Shown here: one piece after another, positions 1 to 6,381 of the stretch
How positions within the stretch are numbered: position 1 is the stretch's first letter
Layout: each line of letters starts with the position of its first letter
IMG/VR virus record: IMGVR_UViG_3300044673_000281
Coordinates: 1-22,691 of that record
Strand: one strand, 5' to 3'
Length of the DNA stretch: 22,691 nt
Source: a virus
Position numbers and translations under genes: made by a program
The notes under the pieces: model-generated
What the model saw: the letters and a program-made list of their open reading frames with translations, nothing else
Told to the model about the DNA's origin: nothing
Databases searched by the model: none

Positions 1-346
1 AAAAAAAAACTGAACATATTATAAATAACTGAACAATTTGGGTCAGTGGCACTTGGAGCATTAAATGGGATGTTTATTCCGCCCCCACACCCAAAGTCGA
101 AAGTGATTGACTGATTGGCTTGTTTGGGCTTGTTTAGGGCACTTTGGCTCCCTTTGGAATTGTTTGGAGCGTCAGGAAAATTTCTCGGAACTCCATTGGA
201 TTTGGCCTCGCCTCCGCCCTTTTTCCTGCCTTCCAGCCCGGCCGCCTTTTGCTAACACGACGTAGCATCCAGCGCCAAGGCCTCGGGAGTGGTCTTTGGC
301 CTGGCATTCTCCCAGCGCCAAGCGCCCAGGCGGGCGGGCTCAGGAC
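1..346. other. Noncoding left edge
   Basis: No gene is supported here. The first 50 bases are very AT-rich and hold two copies of AACTGAACA (8-16 and 27-35). The 10-bp unit GGCTTGTTTg/a is repeated in tandem at 117-136. The rest is GC-rich, with an 11-nt direct repeat CCAGCGCCAAG at 269-279 and 312-322. Open frames across it on both strands lack a credible ribosome site and read as low-complexity Arg/Pro/Ser-rich sequence. It lies between the terminator of the leftward operon and whatever lies left of the window. Confidence 0.6.
18..46 (-). promoter_or_regulatory. Possible leftward sigma70-type promoter at window edge
   Basis: On the minus strand CTGACC (46-41; 4/6 match to -35) is followed after 17 nt by TATAAT (23-18; perfect -10). 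It sits just past the terminator at 347-381, so it could start a separate leftward transcript running out of the window. Two AACTGAACA repeats, 19 bp apart, flank the -10 box and could be regulator sites. AT-rich sequence gives chance matches easily, so this is only a candidate. Confidence 0.35.
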
Positions 347-381
347 AAAAAAAATAGGGAGAAGGCCAAAAGCCTCCTCCC
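347..381 (-). terminator. Intrinsic terminator of the leftward operon
   Basis: On the minus strand a 10-bp stem GGGAGGAGGC/GCCTTCTCCC (one G-U pair) closes a 5-nt loop. It is followed by TA and eight T residues. It starts 6 nt after the stop codon of the 36-aa gene. Stem, loop and T-tract are all textbook, and the position supports treating 387-1277 as one transcription unit. Confidence 0.9.
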
Positions 382-386
382 TGCTT

Positions 387-497
387 TCAGTTCCACTCTT
401 CAAACCAGACCTGCCCTTCAAACCAGCCCCAATGGTTGAGGAAGAACATCTCAGCCAAAAGAACATCCTCAGAAACCTTCAGATCTTCTTCATTCAT
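387..497 (-). CDS. Trp-rich 36-aa hypothetical protein
   Basis: A 36-residue reading frame starts at ATG (497-495), one base after the TGA stop of the upstream 68-aa gene, with GGGAG about 7 nt before it. It ends 6 nt before the operon terminator, so it is well placed to be a genuine last gene. The protein is acidic at the N-terminus and aromatic at the C-terminus, with Trp in the NHWGWFEG and VWFEEW stretches. No family is recognised. The same frame runs open further upstream, but that extension overlaps the 68-aa gene and is unlikely to be used. Its position, ribosome site and terminator make translation plausible; its function is unknown. Confidence 0.5.
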   Translation of the reverse strand: MNEEDLKVSEDVLLAEMFFLNHWGWFEGQVWFEEWN

Positions 498-498
498 C

Positions 499-705
499 TC
501 AGTCTCCCGTCGGATACAGACAGCTCGCCGGGCAGTCACATTCCTGCCCCATGTTTCTGTCTCCTTCCAGATTGTAGAAAATCGTCCTTGCGCCGATGCA
601 GCCAATGTTCTTCGTGCTCCAGCGCTTCTCAGGATGGTTACGGCAGGCCAGTTCAATATGCTCGCCGTATTCCTTTCCCTCGATAATCCGTCCGTCAAGT
701 GCCAT
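499..705 (-). CDS. Small Cys-containing phage protein, 68 aa
   Basis: This 68-aa protein starts at ATG 705-703 with AGGGGA about 5 nt upstream. It carries a Cys/His pattern: Cys21, His24, Cys36, then CDCPASC near the C-terminus. It also has an RWSTKNIGCIGARTIFYN core of a type I recall from small uncharacterised phage proteins. The spacing could make a small zinc site, though the ligands are not arranged as in a standard zinc finger. It is the middle gene of the leftward operon, separated from the 174-aa gene by a perfect 8-bp hairpin and followed directly by the 36-aa gene. It is expressed away from the virion genes, which suggests a non-structural role. No function can be assigned. Confidence 0.72.
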   Translation of the reverse strand: MALDGRIIEGKEYGEHIELACRNHPEKRWSTKNIGCIGARTIFYNLEGDRNMGQECDCPASCLYPTGD

Positions 706-723
706 CTCAGTCCCCTTTCAAAT

Positions 724-747
724 GGGGCCGACTGAAAGGTCGGCCCT
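724..747 (-). terminator. Intercistronic stem-loop in leftward operon
   Basis: GGGCCGAC (725-732) pairs perfectly with GTCGGCCC (739-746) across a 6-nt loop, with a possible extra G-U pair outside. It sits 6 nt past the stop of the 174-aa gene and just before the ribosome site of the 68-aa gene. On the minus strand it is not followed by a T-run, so it may be a partial terminator, a processing site or a stabiliser of the upstream message rather than a full stop. Confidence 0.5.
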
Positions 748-752
748 TTACC

Positions 753-1277
753 TTAAGCTCCCAATCCGATCCCGGCGAGCAGACTCTTCAGCCCGTCCTC
801 ATCCGGCGAGGCCTTCGCGGCTTCTGCTGCCCTTGCCGAAACCAGCTCGGCAATCTTCGCCTTAACCTTCGGATGCTTCTTGACTTCAGCCAACTGCTCC
901 TCGGTCATCCGCTTCACCAGTTCATCCGCATCCGACAGCTCCAGCCCTTGCAACTCGGCGATCGCCGTAGTCAAATCCGCCGTTCCGCCGCCAGTCCGGA
1001 CACTCCACGCATTATTCCTCAGGTTATCCTCGATCCCTTGGATCGCGCCAAATGCGCCATGATAGTCGTTCGTCTTCGAGAAGCTCGCGCCACCATCGCC
1101 AAGCTTTTGACTCAGCCCATGAAGGGCCAGCCGTTCGACCATCTCGGGCGTGTAGTTGTCCAGACAACCGACAACCTCAACCCCATTCCCCAAGACGACC
1201 CGAACGCTTCTCGGCTGTCCGCCAACGTCAGTCGGCAGTAACTTGCTGATGAACTTCTTTTCCTGTACCTTTGCCAT
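753..1277 (-). CDS. Conserved-type phage protein of unknown function, 174 aa
   Basis: This is the first gene of the leftward operon. It starts at ATG 1277-1275 with GGAGAAG about 5 nt upstream and ends in TAA. The N-terminal third (KFISKLLPTDVGG, SVRVVLGNGVEVVGCLD) looks like a small beta-rich domain. The middle has LALHGLSQKLGDGGASFSK and a Gly/Asn segment. The C-terminal 70 residues are helical and charged (DADELVKRMTEEQLAEVKKHP, then an Ala/Glu-rich stretch). It has no signal peptide, membrane segment or catalytic motif. I recall similar proteins in podophage genomes but know no role for them. Opposite orientation to the virion genes and a separate promoter suggest a regulatory or early function rather than a structural one. 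Confidence 0.82.
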   Translation of the reverse strand: MAKVQEKKFISKLLPTDVGGQPRSVRVVLGNGVEVVGCLDNYTPEMVERLALHGLSQKLGDGGASFSKTNDYHGAFGAIQGIEDNLRNNAWSVRTGGGTADLTTAIAELQGLELSDADELVKRMTEEQLAEVKKHPKVKAKIAELVSARAAEAAKASPDEDGLKSLLAGIGLGA

Positions 1278-1444
1278 GATTCTTCTCCAGTGTAATCCAA
1301 CTTGGGAAAATTCCCACGAGGCAAGGGCGATCGCGCCCGATACCTCAAAACAACTCCACTTTGTTAAAGAGAGACGCGGTAGGCTTTGTGCTGCCCTTCG
1401 TGTCAGGTGTCGGGGCTTTTGTTTCGTTTCCTTTTCCCCTACCC

Positions 1445-1480
1445 ATGTACAAAGTATACACTACCTGACCAGAATGTACA
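1445..1480 (-). promoter_or_regulatory. Leftward promoter candidate flanked by TGTACA repeats
   Basis: On the minus strand TGTACA (1480-1475; 4/6 match to -35) lies 16 nt before TATACT (1458-1453; 5/6 match to -10). A second ATGTACA (1445-1451) lies just downstream of the -10 box and repeats the one at 1474-1480. The two palindromic hexamers are 29 bp apart centre to centre. It would drive the 174-aa gene with a leader of about 165-170 nt. Confidence 0.45.
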
Positions 1481-1598
1481 GCTCCCAAAAAAACCCCAAT
1501 GAAATCAACGACTTAGGCCTACCCCGGCCGCCCTCCCAGGGCATGGGCTTACTCGGGGGGGAATGTCGACTCGGCGGATTTTAAGCAGTCTGGAATTG

Positions 1599-1631
1599 AA
1601 TGGGAGGTTAACTTAAAGTTACTTGCCCATT
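1599..1631. promoter_or_regulatory. 33-bp dyad, probable operator
   Basis: AATGGG (1599-1604) and TAACTT (1609-1614) are mirrored around A1615 by AAGTTA (1616-1621) and CCCATT (1626-1631), with four unmatched bases between inner and outer elements on each side. The symmetry is exact in both half-site pairs. It lies about 22 bp before the -35 box of the rightward promoter. The one-base centre makes an RNA hairpin awkward, so a DNA-binding site for a dimeric or tetrameric regulator is the better reading. Confidence 0.5.
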
Positions 1632-1652
1632 TAAAAGCCAAAACCCCAGCCC

Positions 1653-1681
1653 TTGACAAGCGGAGCCGGCCGCAGTAGGCT
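1653..1681 (+). promoter_or_regulatory. sigma70-type promoter for packaging/virion operon
   Basis: TTGACA (1653-1658, perfect -35) is separated by exactly 17 nt from TAGGCT (1676-1681, a weak -10 that keeps T1, A2 and T6). The start point would be near 1688, giving a short leader of about 23 nt that contains the AAAGGAGG ribosome site (1698-1705) of the TerS gene. The perfect -35 with a poor -10 would suit activation, possibly through the dyad just upstream. Confidence 0.65.
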
Positions 1682-1710
1682 AGCTCCAACGCCAAACAAA
1701 GGAGGCCCTT

Positions 1711-2199
1711 ATGGCTGCTGATTCCGAGGGGAAGCTGGTCCGCCTCTCTCATGTCCACGAGTCGATCATGAACTGGATGCTGCTCAACCCGGACCGTCCG
1801 CTGAGAGAATGCGCCGACCATTTCGAGCTGACGCAAAGCTGGCTAAGCTCCGTCATTCACAGCGATCTTTTCCAAGCCGCCTTGAAGCAAAAGCAGGAGC
1901 GAGTCTTTTTGAGGCTTGCTGAGAGCATTCCGGAAAAACTGCAAAGGGCTGCCGACATTGGGATTGAAAAGCTGACGGACGCGCTGGAGAAGACCGAGGA
2001 CCCCGACTTCATTCTCGACGCGACGGACAAGCTTCTCCACCGAATGGGCTACGCGCCGCAGTCCTCGCGAAACCCGGGAGGGGCGCCGACAAACCAGCAG
2101 AATAACTTCTTCATTCAGGCGAGTGATCTGCTCGACGCGCAAAAGCAGATGGGCGTTTCTAGCCAGCTCCCTCCGCCGATTGAAGGGGAGATCTCGTGA
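1711..2199 (+). CDS. terS: Terminase small subunit (TerS)
   Basis: TerS recognises phage DNA and delivers it to the large subunit for cutting and packaging. The 162-aa protein has an N-terminal helix-turn-helix-like segment (about residues 31-51, REC ADHFELTQSWLSSVIH). A long helical region follows (55-112, with VFLRLAESIPEKLQRAADIG) that would oligomerise, then a polar tail rich in Pro/Gln/Asn. Length and architecture fit the family, and it is the first gene before the nuclease, TerL and portal. The ATG at 1711 has an excellent AAAGGAGG site 5 nt upstream and lies behind a sigma70-type promoter. The 3' end overlaps the next gene by 3 nt (GTGA). The sequence is divergent, so the call rests on the HTH, size and position. 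Confidence 0.82.
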   Translation: MAADSEGKLVRLSHVHESIMNWMLLNPDRPLRECADHFELTQSWLSSVIHSDLFQAALKQKQERVFLRLAESIPEKLQRAADIGIEKLTDALEKTEDPDFILDATDKLLHRMGYAPQSSRNPGGAPTNQQNNFFIQASDLLDAQKQMGVSSQLPPPIEGEIS

Positions 2200-2708
2200 G
2201 CCTCGCCCTTTCCCTTCTGCCTCCTCTTCCGCCTGAGGACTTCAAGCCAGCCGGGCGGGTTCTCGGCGCGGAGCTGAGCCAGCCCCCGCGCCTCCGCAAG
2301 CGCCGTTACACAGGGGCGCGGCTCAAGGGCGTCCAGTACGAGAAGAAGGTTCAGGAGCACCTTGGCGAGTTCTATGGTGAGAGGTACATTCCTTCCCCTT
2401 GGCTTCGCTTTTTCACAGGCGGGGCCTGGCGCTGGTGCCAGCCTGACGGCCTGCTCTTCGATCCAGTCTTGGGCAAGCTTTGCATCGTCGAGGTGAAGTA
2501 CCAGCATACGGCTGACGCGTGGTGGCAAGTCCGGCACCTTTACCAGCCCGTCCTCGAGCTGATCTTTCCGAAGAGCCTCTGGAAGTATGAGGCTTGCGAG
2601 GTTGTCCGCTGGTACGACCCGGCGACGCTTTTCCCCGAGCCGACTGTCCTCGCGCACGAGGTCGGAATGGCTCACCCTTCCTTCAAGGTTCACATATGGC
2701 ATCCCTGA
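2196..2708 (+). CDS. PD-(D/E)XK-like nuclease between terminase genes
   Basis: This 170-aa protein starts at GTG 2196 with AAGGGGAG 5 nt upstream. It shows the PD-(D/E)XK endonuclease core in order: Glu49 in QYEKKV, Asp84 in QPDGLLFD, then Glu99-Val-Lys101 in CIVEVKY, and a polar helix with Gln111 (WWQVRHLYQPVL). It is basic and aromatic near the N-terminus (RLRKRRYTGARLKG), as expected for DNA binding. It overlaps TerS by 3 nt and TerL by 13 nt, so it is translated with the terminase. TerL has its own RNase H-like nuclease, so this one may trim, nick or resolve DNA during packaging, or may degrade host DNA. The fold call is good; the biological role is inferred. Confidence 0.78.
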   Translation: MSLALSLLPPLPPEDFKPAGRVLGAELSQPPRLRKRRYTGARLKGVQYEKKVQEHLGEFYGERYIPSPWLRFFTGGAWRWCQPDGLLFDPVLGKLCIVEVKYQHTADAWWQVRHLYQPVLELIFPKSLWKYEACEVVRWYDPATLFPEPTVLAHEVGMAHPSFKVHIWHP

Positions 2709-4171
2709 TCGATTCGGGAATGCTCCCCATTTCCCCCAAGGAGGCCGTCCAGCTTGGTGCGACGAGCCTGACCCGCTACGGCCGGCTGTTCTTTCCCAAG
2801 ACCTTTCGGCAAAAGTCTCCCTACTTTCATGAGCTGATCGGGCAGGCCTTCGATAACCCCGACTGGCGGAACATCGCGATCGAGGTCTTTCGAGACGGTG
2901 CCAAGACCACCTTGGTGCGGACCCTCCTTTCCAGGCGGATCGCCTACGGAATCTCGAGAACGATTCTTGTAGTCTCGGCCAGTCAAGGCCACTCGATCTT
3001 GACCCTCCGCTGGATCAAGCGGCAGATCGAGCATAACCGAATGTGGACTGATACGTTCGGGTTGAAGAAGGGCAGCAAGTGGTCGGACGATCATATCGAG
3101 ATCCATCACAAGCTCTTCGACACGCCGATTACGATTCTGGCTTTGGGCATCACCGGCCAGCTTCGCGGCTACAACATCGACGATCACCGGCCAGACCTGA
3201 TCATCTGCGACGACACCTCGACTGACGAGGCGGCGAGCAGCCCGGGCCAGCGCGCGAAGGAACTGAATCTGGTCTTCGGCGCCCTTCTTAACTCGCTTGC
3301 CCCGAGGTCAGAGGCGCCCCTCGCCAAGGCCATTATCCTCGATACCCCGAAAAGCAAGTTCGACTTGATCGAGGGCTGCGAGACGAACCCTGACTGGAAG
3401 TTCTTCCGCTACGGCATTCTTGACGAGAACGACGAAAGCCGCTGGCCGGAGCGCTACCCGACTGCGGAAGTCCTTGCCCAGAAGGAGAATGCAATTAAGG
3501 TCGGCCAGCTCTCCATCTGGATGAAGGAGAAGGCTTGCAAGATCATCTCGACCGAGCTGGCGAGCTTCAAGGCGGAGAACCTAAAGCATTGGGAGACCCT
3601 TCCTGAGCGCTGCACTTACGTGATTGCAATAGACCCGGCTTCAAGCGACTCCGACGAGGCTGATGACAACGTGGTGGCAGTTCTTGCCTTCCACAGGGAT
3701 AATGTCTATCTTGTGGATTACAAGGCCGCCGTAGGCCAAGACCCCGAGATGGTGAAGGCTACCGTCTTTGAATTTGCACGCCGCTGGAGACCCCTCGGTG
3801 TGGTTGTCGAGAGTATTGCGTACCAGCGCGTGCTGGCGTGGTACCTCGAAAAGGCGATGCGGGAGCAGCGAGTTTATCTGCCTATCTACAAGATTCAGGA
3901 TCGCCGGTCGAAGCCTGACCGGATTATCCAGGCTCTTGGCGAGACGACAGGATATCAGCGGTTCTACTGTCTTCCGTCGCACACGAAGTTTACTGAGCAA
4001 TTCGTTGAGTATTCCCCGGTGATCAAGATGCACGATGACGTGCTTGACGCCGTGTCGATGGGGATCACCTGGAGTCAGACGCAGGGACTCGACGAATGGC
4101 TCGAAGGTGAATATGAAGAGGTTGATGACGAGGACAATACTCCTCGGCTTTCTTTTAGAGGTGCTCCATGA
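2696..4171 (+). CDS. terL: Terminase large subunit (TerL)
   Basis: TerL is the ATP-driven motor and headful or site-specific nuclease that fills the prohead through the portal. The 491-aa protein has a Walker A-like motif in EVFRDGAKTTL (about 66-72), Walker B with catalytic acid in DLIICDD (167-173), and a C-terminal RNase H-like nuclease with Asp313 (IAIDPASS), Glu372 (VVVESIAYQ) and Asp447/448/451 (HDDVLDAV). Length is normal for the family. I chose ATG 2696 (MASLID) with AAGG about 7 nt upstream. The frame is open for 34 more codons, but that extension lies inside the nuclease gene and is Arg/Pro-rich out-of-frame sequence. It overlaps the portal gene by 4 nt (ATGA). Confidence 0.95.
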   Translation: MASLIDSGMLPISPKEAVQLGATSLTRYGRLFFPKTFRQKSPYFHELIGQAFDNPDWRNIAIEVFRDGAKTTLVRTLLSRRIAYGISRTILVVSASQGHSILTLRWIKRQIEHNRMWTDTFGLKKGSKWSDDHIEIHHKLFDTPITILALGITGQLRGYNIDDHRPDLIICDDTSTDEAASSPGQRAKELNLVFGALLNSLAPRSEAPLAKAIILDTPKSKFDLIEGCETNPDWKFFRYGILDENDESRWPERYPTAEVLAQKENAIKVGQLSIWMKEKACKIISTELASFKAENLKHWETLPERCTYVIAIDPASSDSDEADDNVVAVLAFHRDNVYLVDYKAAVGQDPEMVKATVFEFARRWRPLGVVVESIAYQRVLAWYLEKAMREQRVYLPIYKIQDRRSKPDRIIQALGETTGYQRFYCLPSHTKFTEQFVEYSPVIKMHDDVLDAVSMGITWSQTQGLDEWLEGEYEEVDDEDNTPRLSFRGAP

Positions 4172-6087
4172 AATCTGCTGAAAAGCTGGCCCCCGGCGTA
4201 GTCAAGGTTCCTCGTGGCGATAAGCTCCACGAGAAGATTATCTCGAACTTTAAGCAGCGGAAGAATCTGGCGCGTGACGCTCAGCGGAAGAAACGCGAAG
4301 AGAAGTGGGCTGAGAACGAGGACACCTTCACGGCCTACATGGCTGAGAAGGACGTCGACAAGATCAGGAAGGATGGACGAAAGCTCGGAAACCCCGACTA
4401 CACGACCATCTCAATTCCCTACAGCTACGCCATGCTGCTCACGGCGCACACGTACTACACCTCTGTCTTCCTCGCCCGAGACCCGATCTTCCAGATGCAG
4501 GGCCGGCACGGTGAGGCGCAGGACGCCGAAATGGCTATGGAGAGCCTTTTGGCCTACCAGCTGAATGCCGGGGAGAACCTGATTCCTCTTTTCATCTGGC
4601 TGATGGATATCGGCAAGTACTCCCATGGCGTTATCGGGCACTACTGGGACAAAGAAGAGTTCCCGATTACCCAGACGGTTGAGCAGCCGCGGAAGTTCCT
4701 GGGCATGGATATTCCGGGGACGCTCGAGCGTAAGCAAGTGACTACCCTTCAGGTCGGCTATGAAGGGAACAAGCTTTACAATATCCGGCCGCAAGACTTC
4801 CTGACTGACCCAGGCGTTCCGCTTGTCCGGTTCCAAGAGGGTGAGTTCTGCATGGTCGAGGACAAGGTCGGCTGGGGCAAGCTCGTGACCGGCGCCGCGC
4901 AGGGCAAGTATTTCAACGTGAAGCTTCTGGAAAGTGAAAGCGAGTACCAGCGGGATTCGACTGGCGGAACCGGACAGGACTCCGATCTTCCCGGCGAGGA
5001 CTTGAACTTCTATGCAACTGATGGGAAGCACCCTTCCTCAGTCAAGATTCACGAGTTCCACTGGCAGGTTATTCCGAGCGAGCTCGGCATCGGCACGAGC
5101 AGTCGGCCAGAGAAGTGGGTCTTCACGATTGCGAACGAGCGGATTGTAATCGGCTGCCAGCCTTTGGGACTGGCCCACAACCGCTACCCCTTCGATGTGA
5201 TTCCGTTCGAGGTCGAGGGTTACAACGTGTTCAACCGCTCGATGCTCGAGGTCCTTGATCCCCTGAACAAGACTCTCGAGTGGCTGTTCAACTCGCACTT
5301 CTACAATGTGCGTGCGGCCCTGAACAACATGTTCGTTGTTGATCCCTCGAAGATCAACACGCGAGATATGGAAGACCCCAACCCTGGCAAGATGATCCGG
5401 CTCAAGCCGGCGGCCTACGGCGGAGACGTTCGGACGATGATGAGCCAGTTCAATGTGGCTGACGTTACCAGATCGAACCTTTCCGACTCGGCTCTCGTCG
5501 AGCAGCTGGCCCAACGCGTTACAGGCGTTAATGATAACGTCATGGGCTCAGTCAATTCCGGTGGGCGCAAGACGGCGACAGAAGTCCGCTCCTCCACGAC
5601 CTTCGGCGTGAACCGGCTGAAGACCAACTGCGAGTGGTTCTCGGCGACAGGCTTTTCTCCCCTCGCTCAGAAGCTCTCCATGTCCTCACAGCAGCTCTTC
5701 ACGGCTGAGCGCAAGTTCAGGATCGTCGGCGACCAGGCGCAGTTCGGCGAAAGTTACATGATGATTACGCCTGACAAGATCGCAGGCTTTTTCGACTTCG
5801 TGCCTGTTGACGGCACGATGCCAGTTGATCGGTTCGCTCAGGTTAATCTCTGGCAACAAATGATGGCCTCGATGAGCAAGGTTCCCGGCATGCTGCAGGG
5901 GTACGACATGGCGAAAATCTTCGCCTTTGTCGCGCAGCTTGGTGGGCTCAAGAACATCAATCGCTTCAGGATTCAAGTCGTGCCTGATGGGATGATGCAG
6001 CAGCAGGCGCAAGCTGGCAACGTGGTTCCGATGCGGCAGAACCCGCAGGAACCTTCTCAAATTCCTGGCATGGGGAGTACTGGCTGA
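4168..6087 (+). CDS. Portal protein
   Basis: The portal forms the dodecameric ring at one capsid vertex through which DNA enters and leaves, and it docks TerL and later the tail adaptor. The 639-aa length, its place directly after TerL, a charged helical N-terminus (residues 20-55, rich in Lys/Arg/Glu) and segments such as YTTISIPYSYAMLLTAHTYY and VIPFEVEGYNVFNRSMLEVL fit podovirus portals. Near the C-terminus there is an SNLSDSALVEQLAQRVTGVND...GRKTATEVRSST region typical of portal crown/stem segments, then a Gln/Met-rich tail. ATG 4168 overlaps the TerL stop (ATGA) with AGAGGTG upstream. Its TGA shares one base with the next start. Confidence 0.9.
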   Translation: MKSAEKLAPGVVKVPRGDKLHEKIISNFKQRKNLARDAQRKKREEKWAENEDTFTAYMAEKDVDKIRKDGRKLGNPDYTTISIPYSYAMLLTAHTYYTSVFLARDPIFQMQGRHGEAQDAEMAMESLLAYQLNAGENLIPLFIWLMDIGKYSHGVIGHYWDKEEFPITQTVEQPRKFLGMDIPGTLERKQVTTLQVGYEGNKLYNIRPQDFLTDPGVPLVRFQEGEFCMVEDKVGWGKLVTGAAQGKYFNVKLLESESEYQRDSTGGTGQDSDLPGEDLNFYATDGKHPSSVKIHEFHWQVIPSELGIGTSSRPEKWVFTIANERIVIGCQPLGLAHNRYPFDVIPFEVEGYNVFNRSMLEVLDPLNKTLEWLFNSHFYNVRAALNNMFVVDPSKINTRDMEDPNPGKMIRLKPAAYGGDVRTMMSQFNVADVTRSNLSDSALVEQLAQRVTGVNDNVMGSVNSGGRKTATEVRSSTTFGVNRLKTNCEWFSATGFSPLAQKLSMSSQQLFTAERKFRIVGDQAQFGESYMMITPDKIAGFFDFVPVDGTMPVDRFAQVNLWQQMMASMSKVPGMLQGYDMAKIFAFVAQLGGLKNINRFRIQVVPDGMMQQQAQAGNVVPMRQNPQEPSQIPGMGSTG

Positions 6088-6377
6088 TGAACCTCGAGGA
6101 CTATCAAGACCCTTCAAATATGTTGGAGGCAAAGAAAGCGTGGGAGAACTTGTTTGAAAATCCCGCGTGGGTATCATTGATGAAGGCGTTGCAGGGGCAG
6201 GCAGACGCCATGCAGAATGCAATTCTGTTCGGGCCGGTCAGTGATCCAAGCGATCTCTACCGGCTGGAGCGGGAGAAGGGAATGTTGGAAGGGCGGTTGA
6301 GCATCGGGATGACCGCTCAGGCGATGTACGAAGAAATTACTGCGGATTTGAAGTCCGCTCAATCAGACGAGGAGTAA
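6087..6377 (+). CDS. Small acidic protein between portal and scaffold, 96 aa
   Basis: This 96-aa acidic, mostly helical protein starts at ATG 6087, which shares a base with the portal stop (TGATG), with GGGGAG 9 nt upstream. It has two helical regions (MLEAKKAWENLFENPAWVSL, and SDLYRLEREKGMLEGRLSIG) and ends in SAQSDEE. No family is recognised with certainty. Small helical proteins at this place in podophage operons are often of unknown function; a portal- or scaffold-associated factor is possible. It is 4 nt from the scaffold gene, so the three are coexpressed. Confidence 0.78.
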   Translation: MNLEDYQDPSNMLEAKKAWENLFENPAWVSLMKALQGQADAMQNAILFGPVSDPSDLYRLEREKGMLEGRLSIGMTAQAMYEEITADLKSAQSDEE

Positions 6378-6381
6378 GAAG

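Larger units (their letters stand above)
1278..1710. other. Divergent intergenic control region
   Basis: This 433-bp gap has no convincing gene and separates the leftward operon from the rightward packaging/virion operon. It holds a leftward promoter candidate, a roughly 170-nt leader for the 174-aa gene with small inverted repeats (GGGAA/TTCCC near 1305; GGGCG/CGCCC at 1325-1338), a 33-bp dyad at 1599-1631, and the rightward promoter at 1653-1681. Its length and symmetry elements make it the main regulatory region of the window. Confidence 0.75.

Noticed and set aside
134-466. 110-aa minus-strand open frame beyond the leftward operon
   Set aside because: It runs through the terminator hairpin and T-tract, and its possible internal starts lack correctly spaced ribosome sites.
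144-686. 180-aa plus-strand open frame at the left edge
   Set aside because: It crosses a minus-strand intrinsic terminator and two leftward genes, is Ser/Pro/Arg-rich and has no ribosome site.
2594-2695. 34-residue N-terminal extension of TerL
   Set aside because: The extension lies in the nuclease gene in another frame, is Arg/Pro/Cys-rich and lacks a ribosome site. ATG 2696 is better supported.
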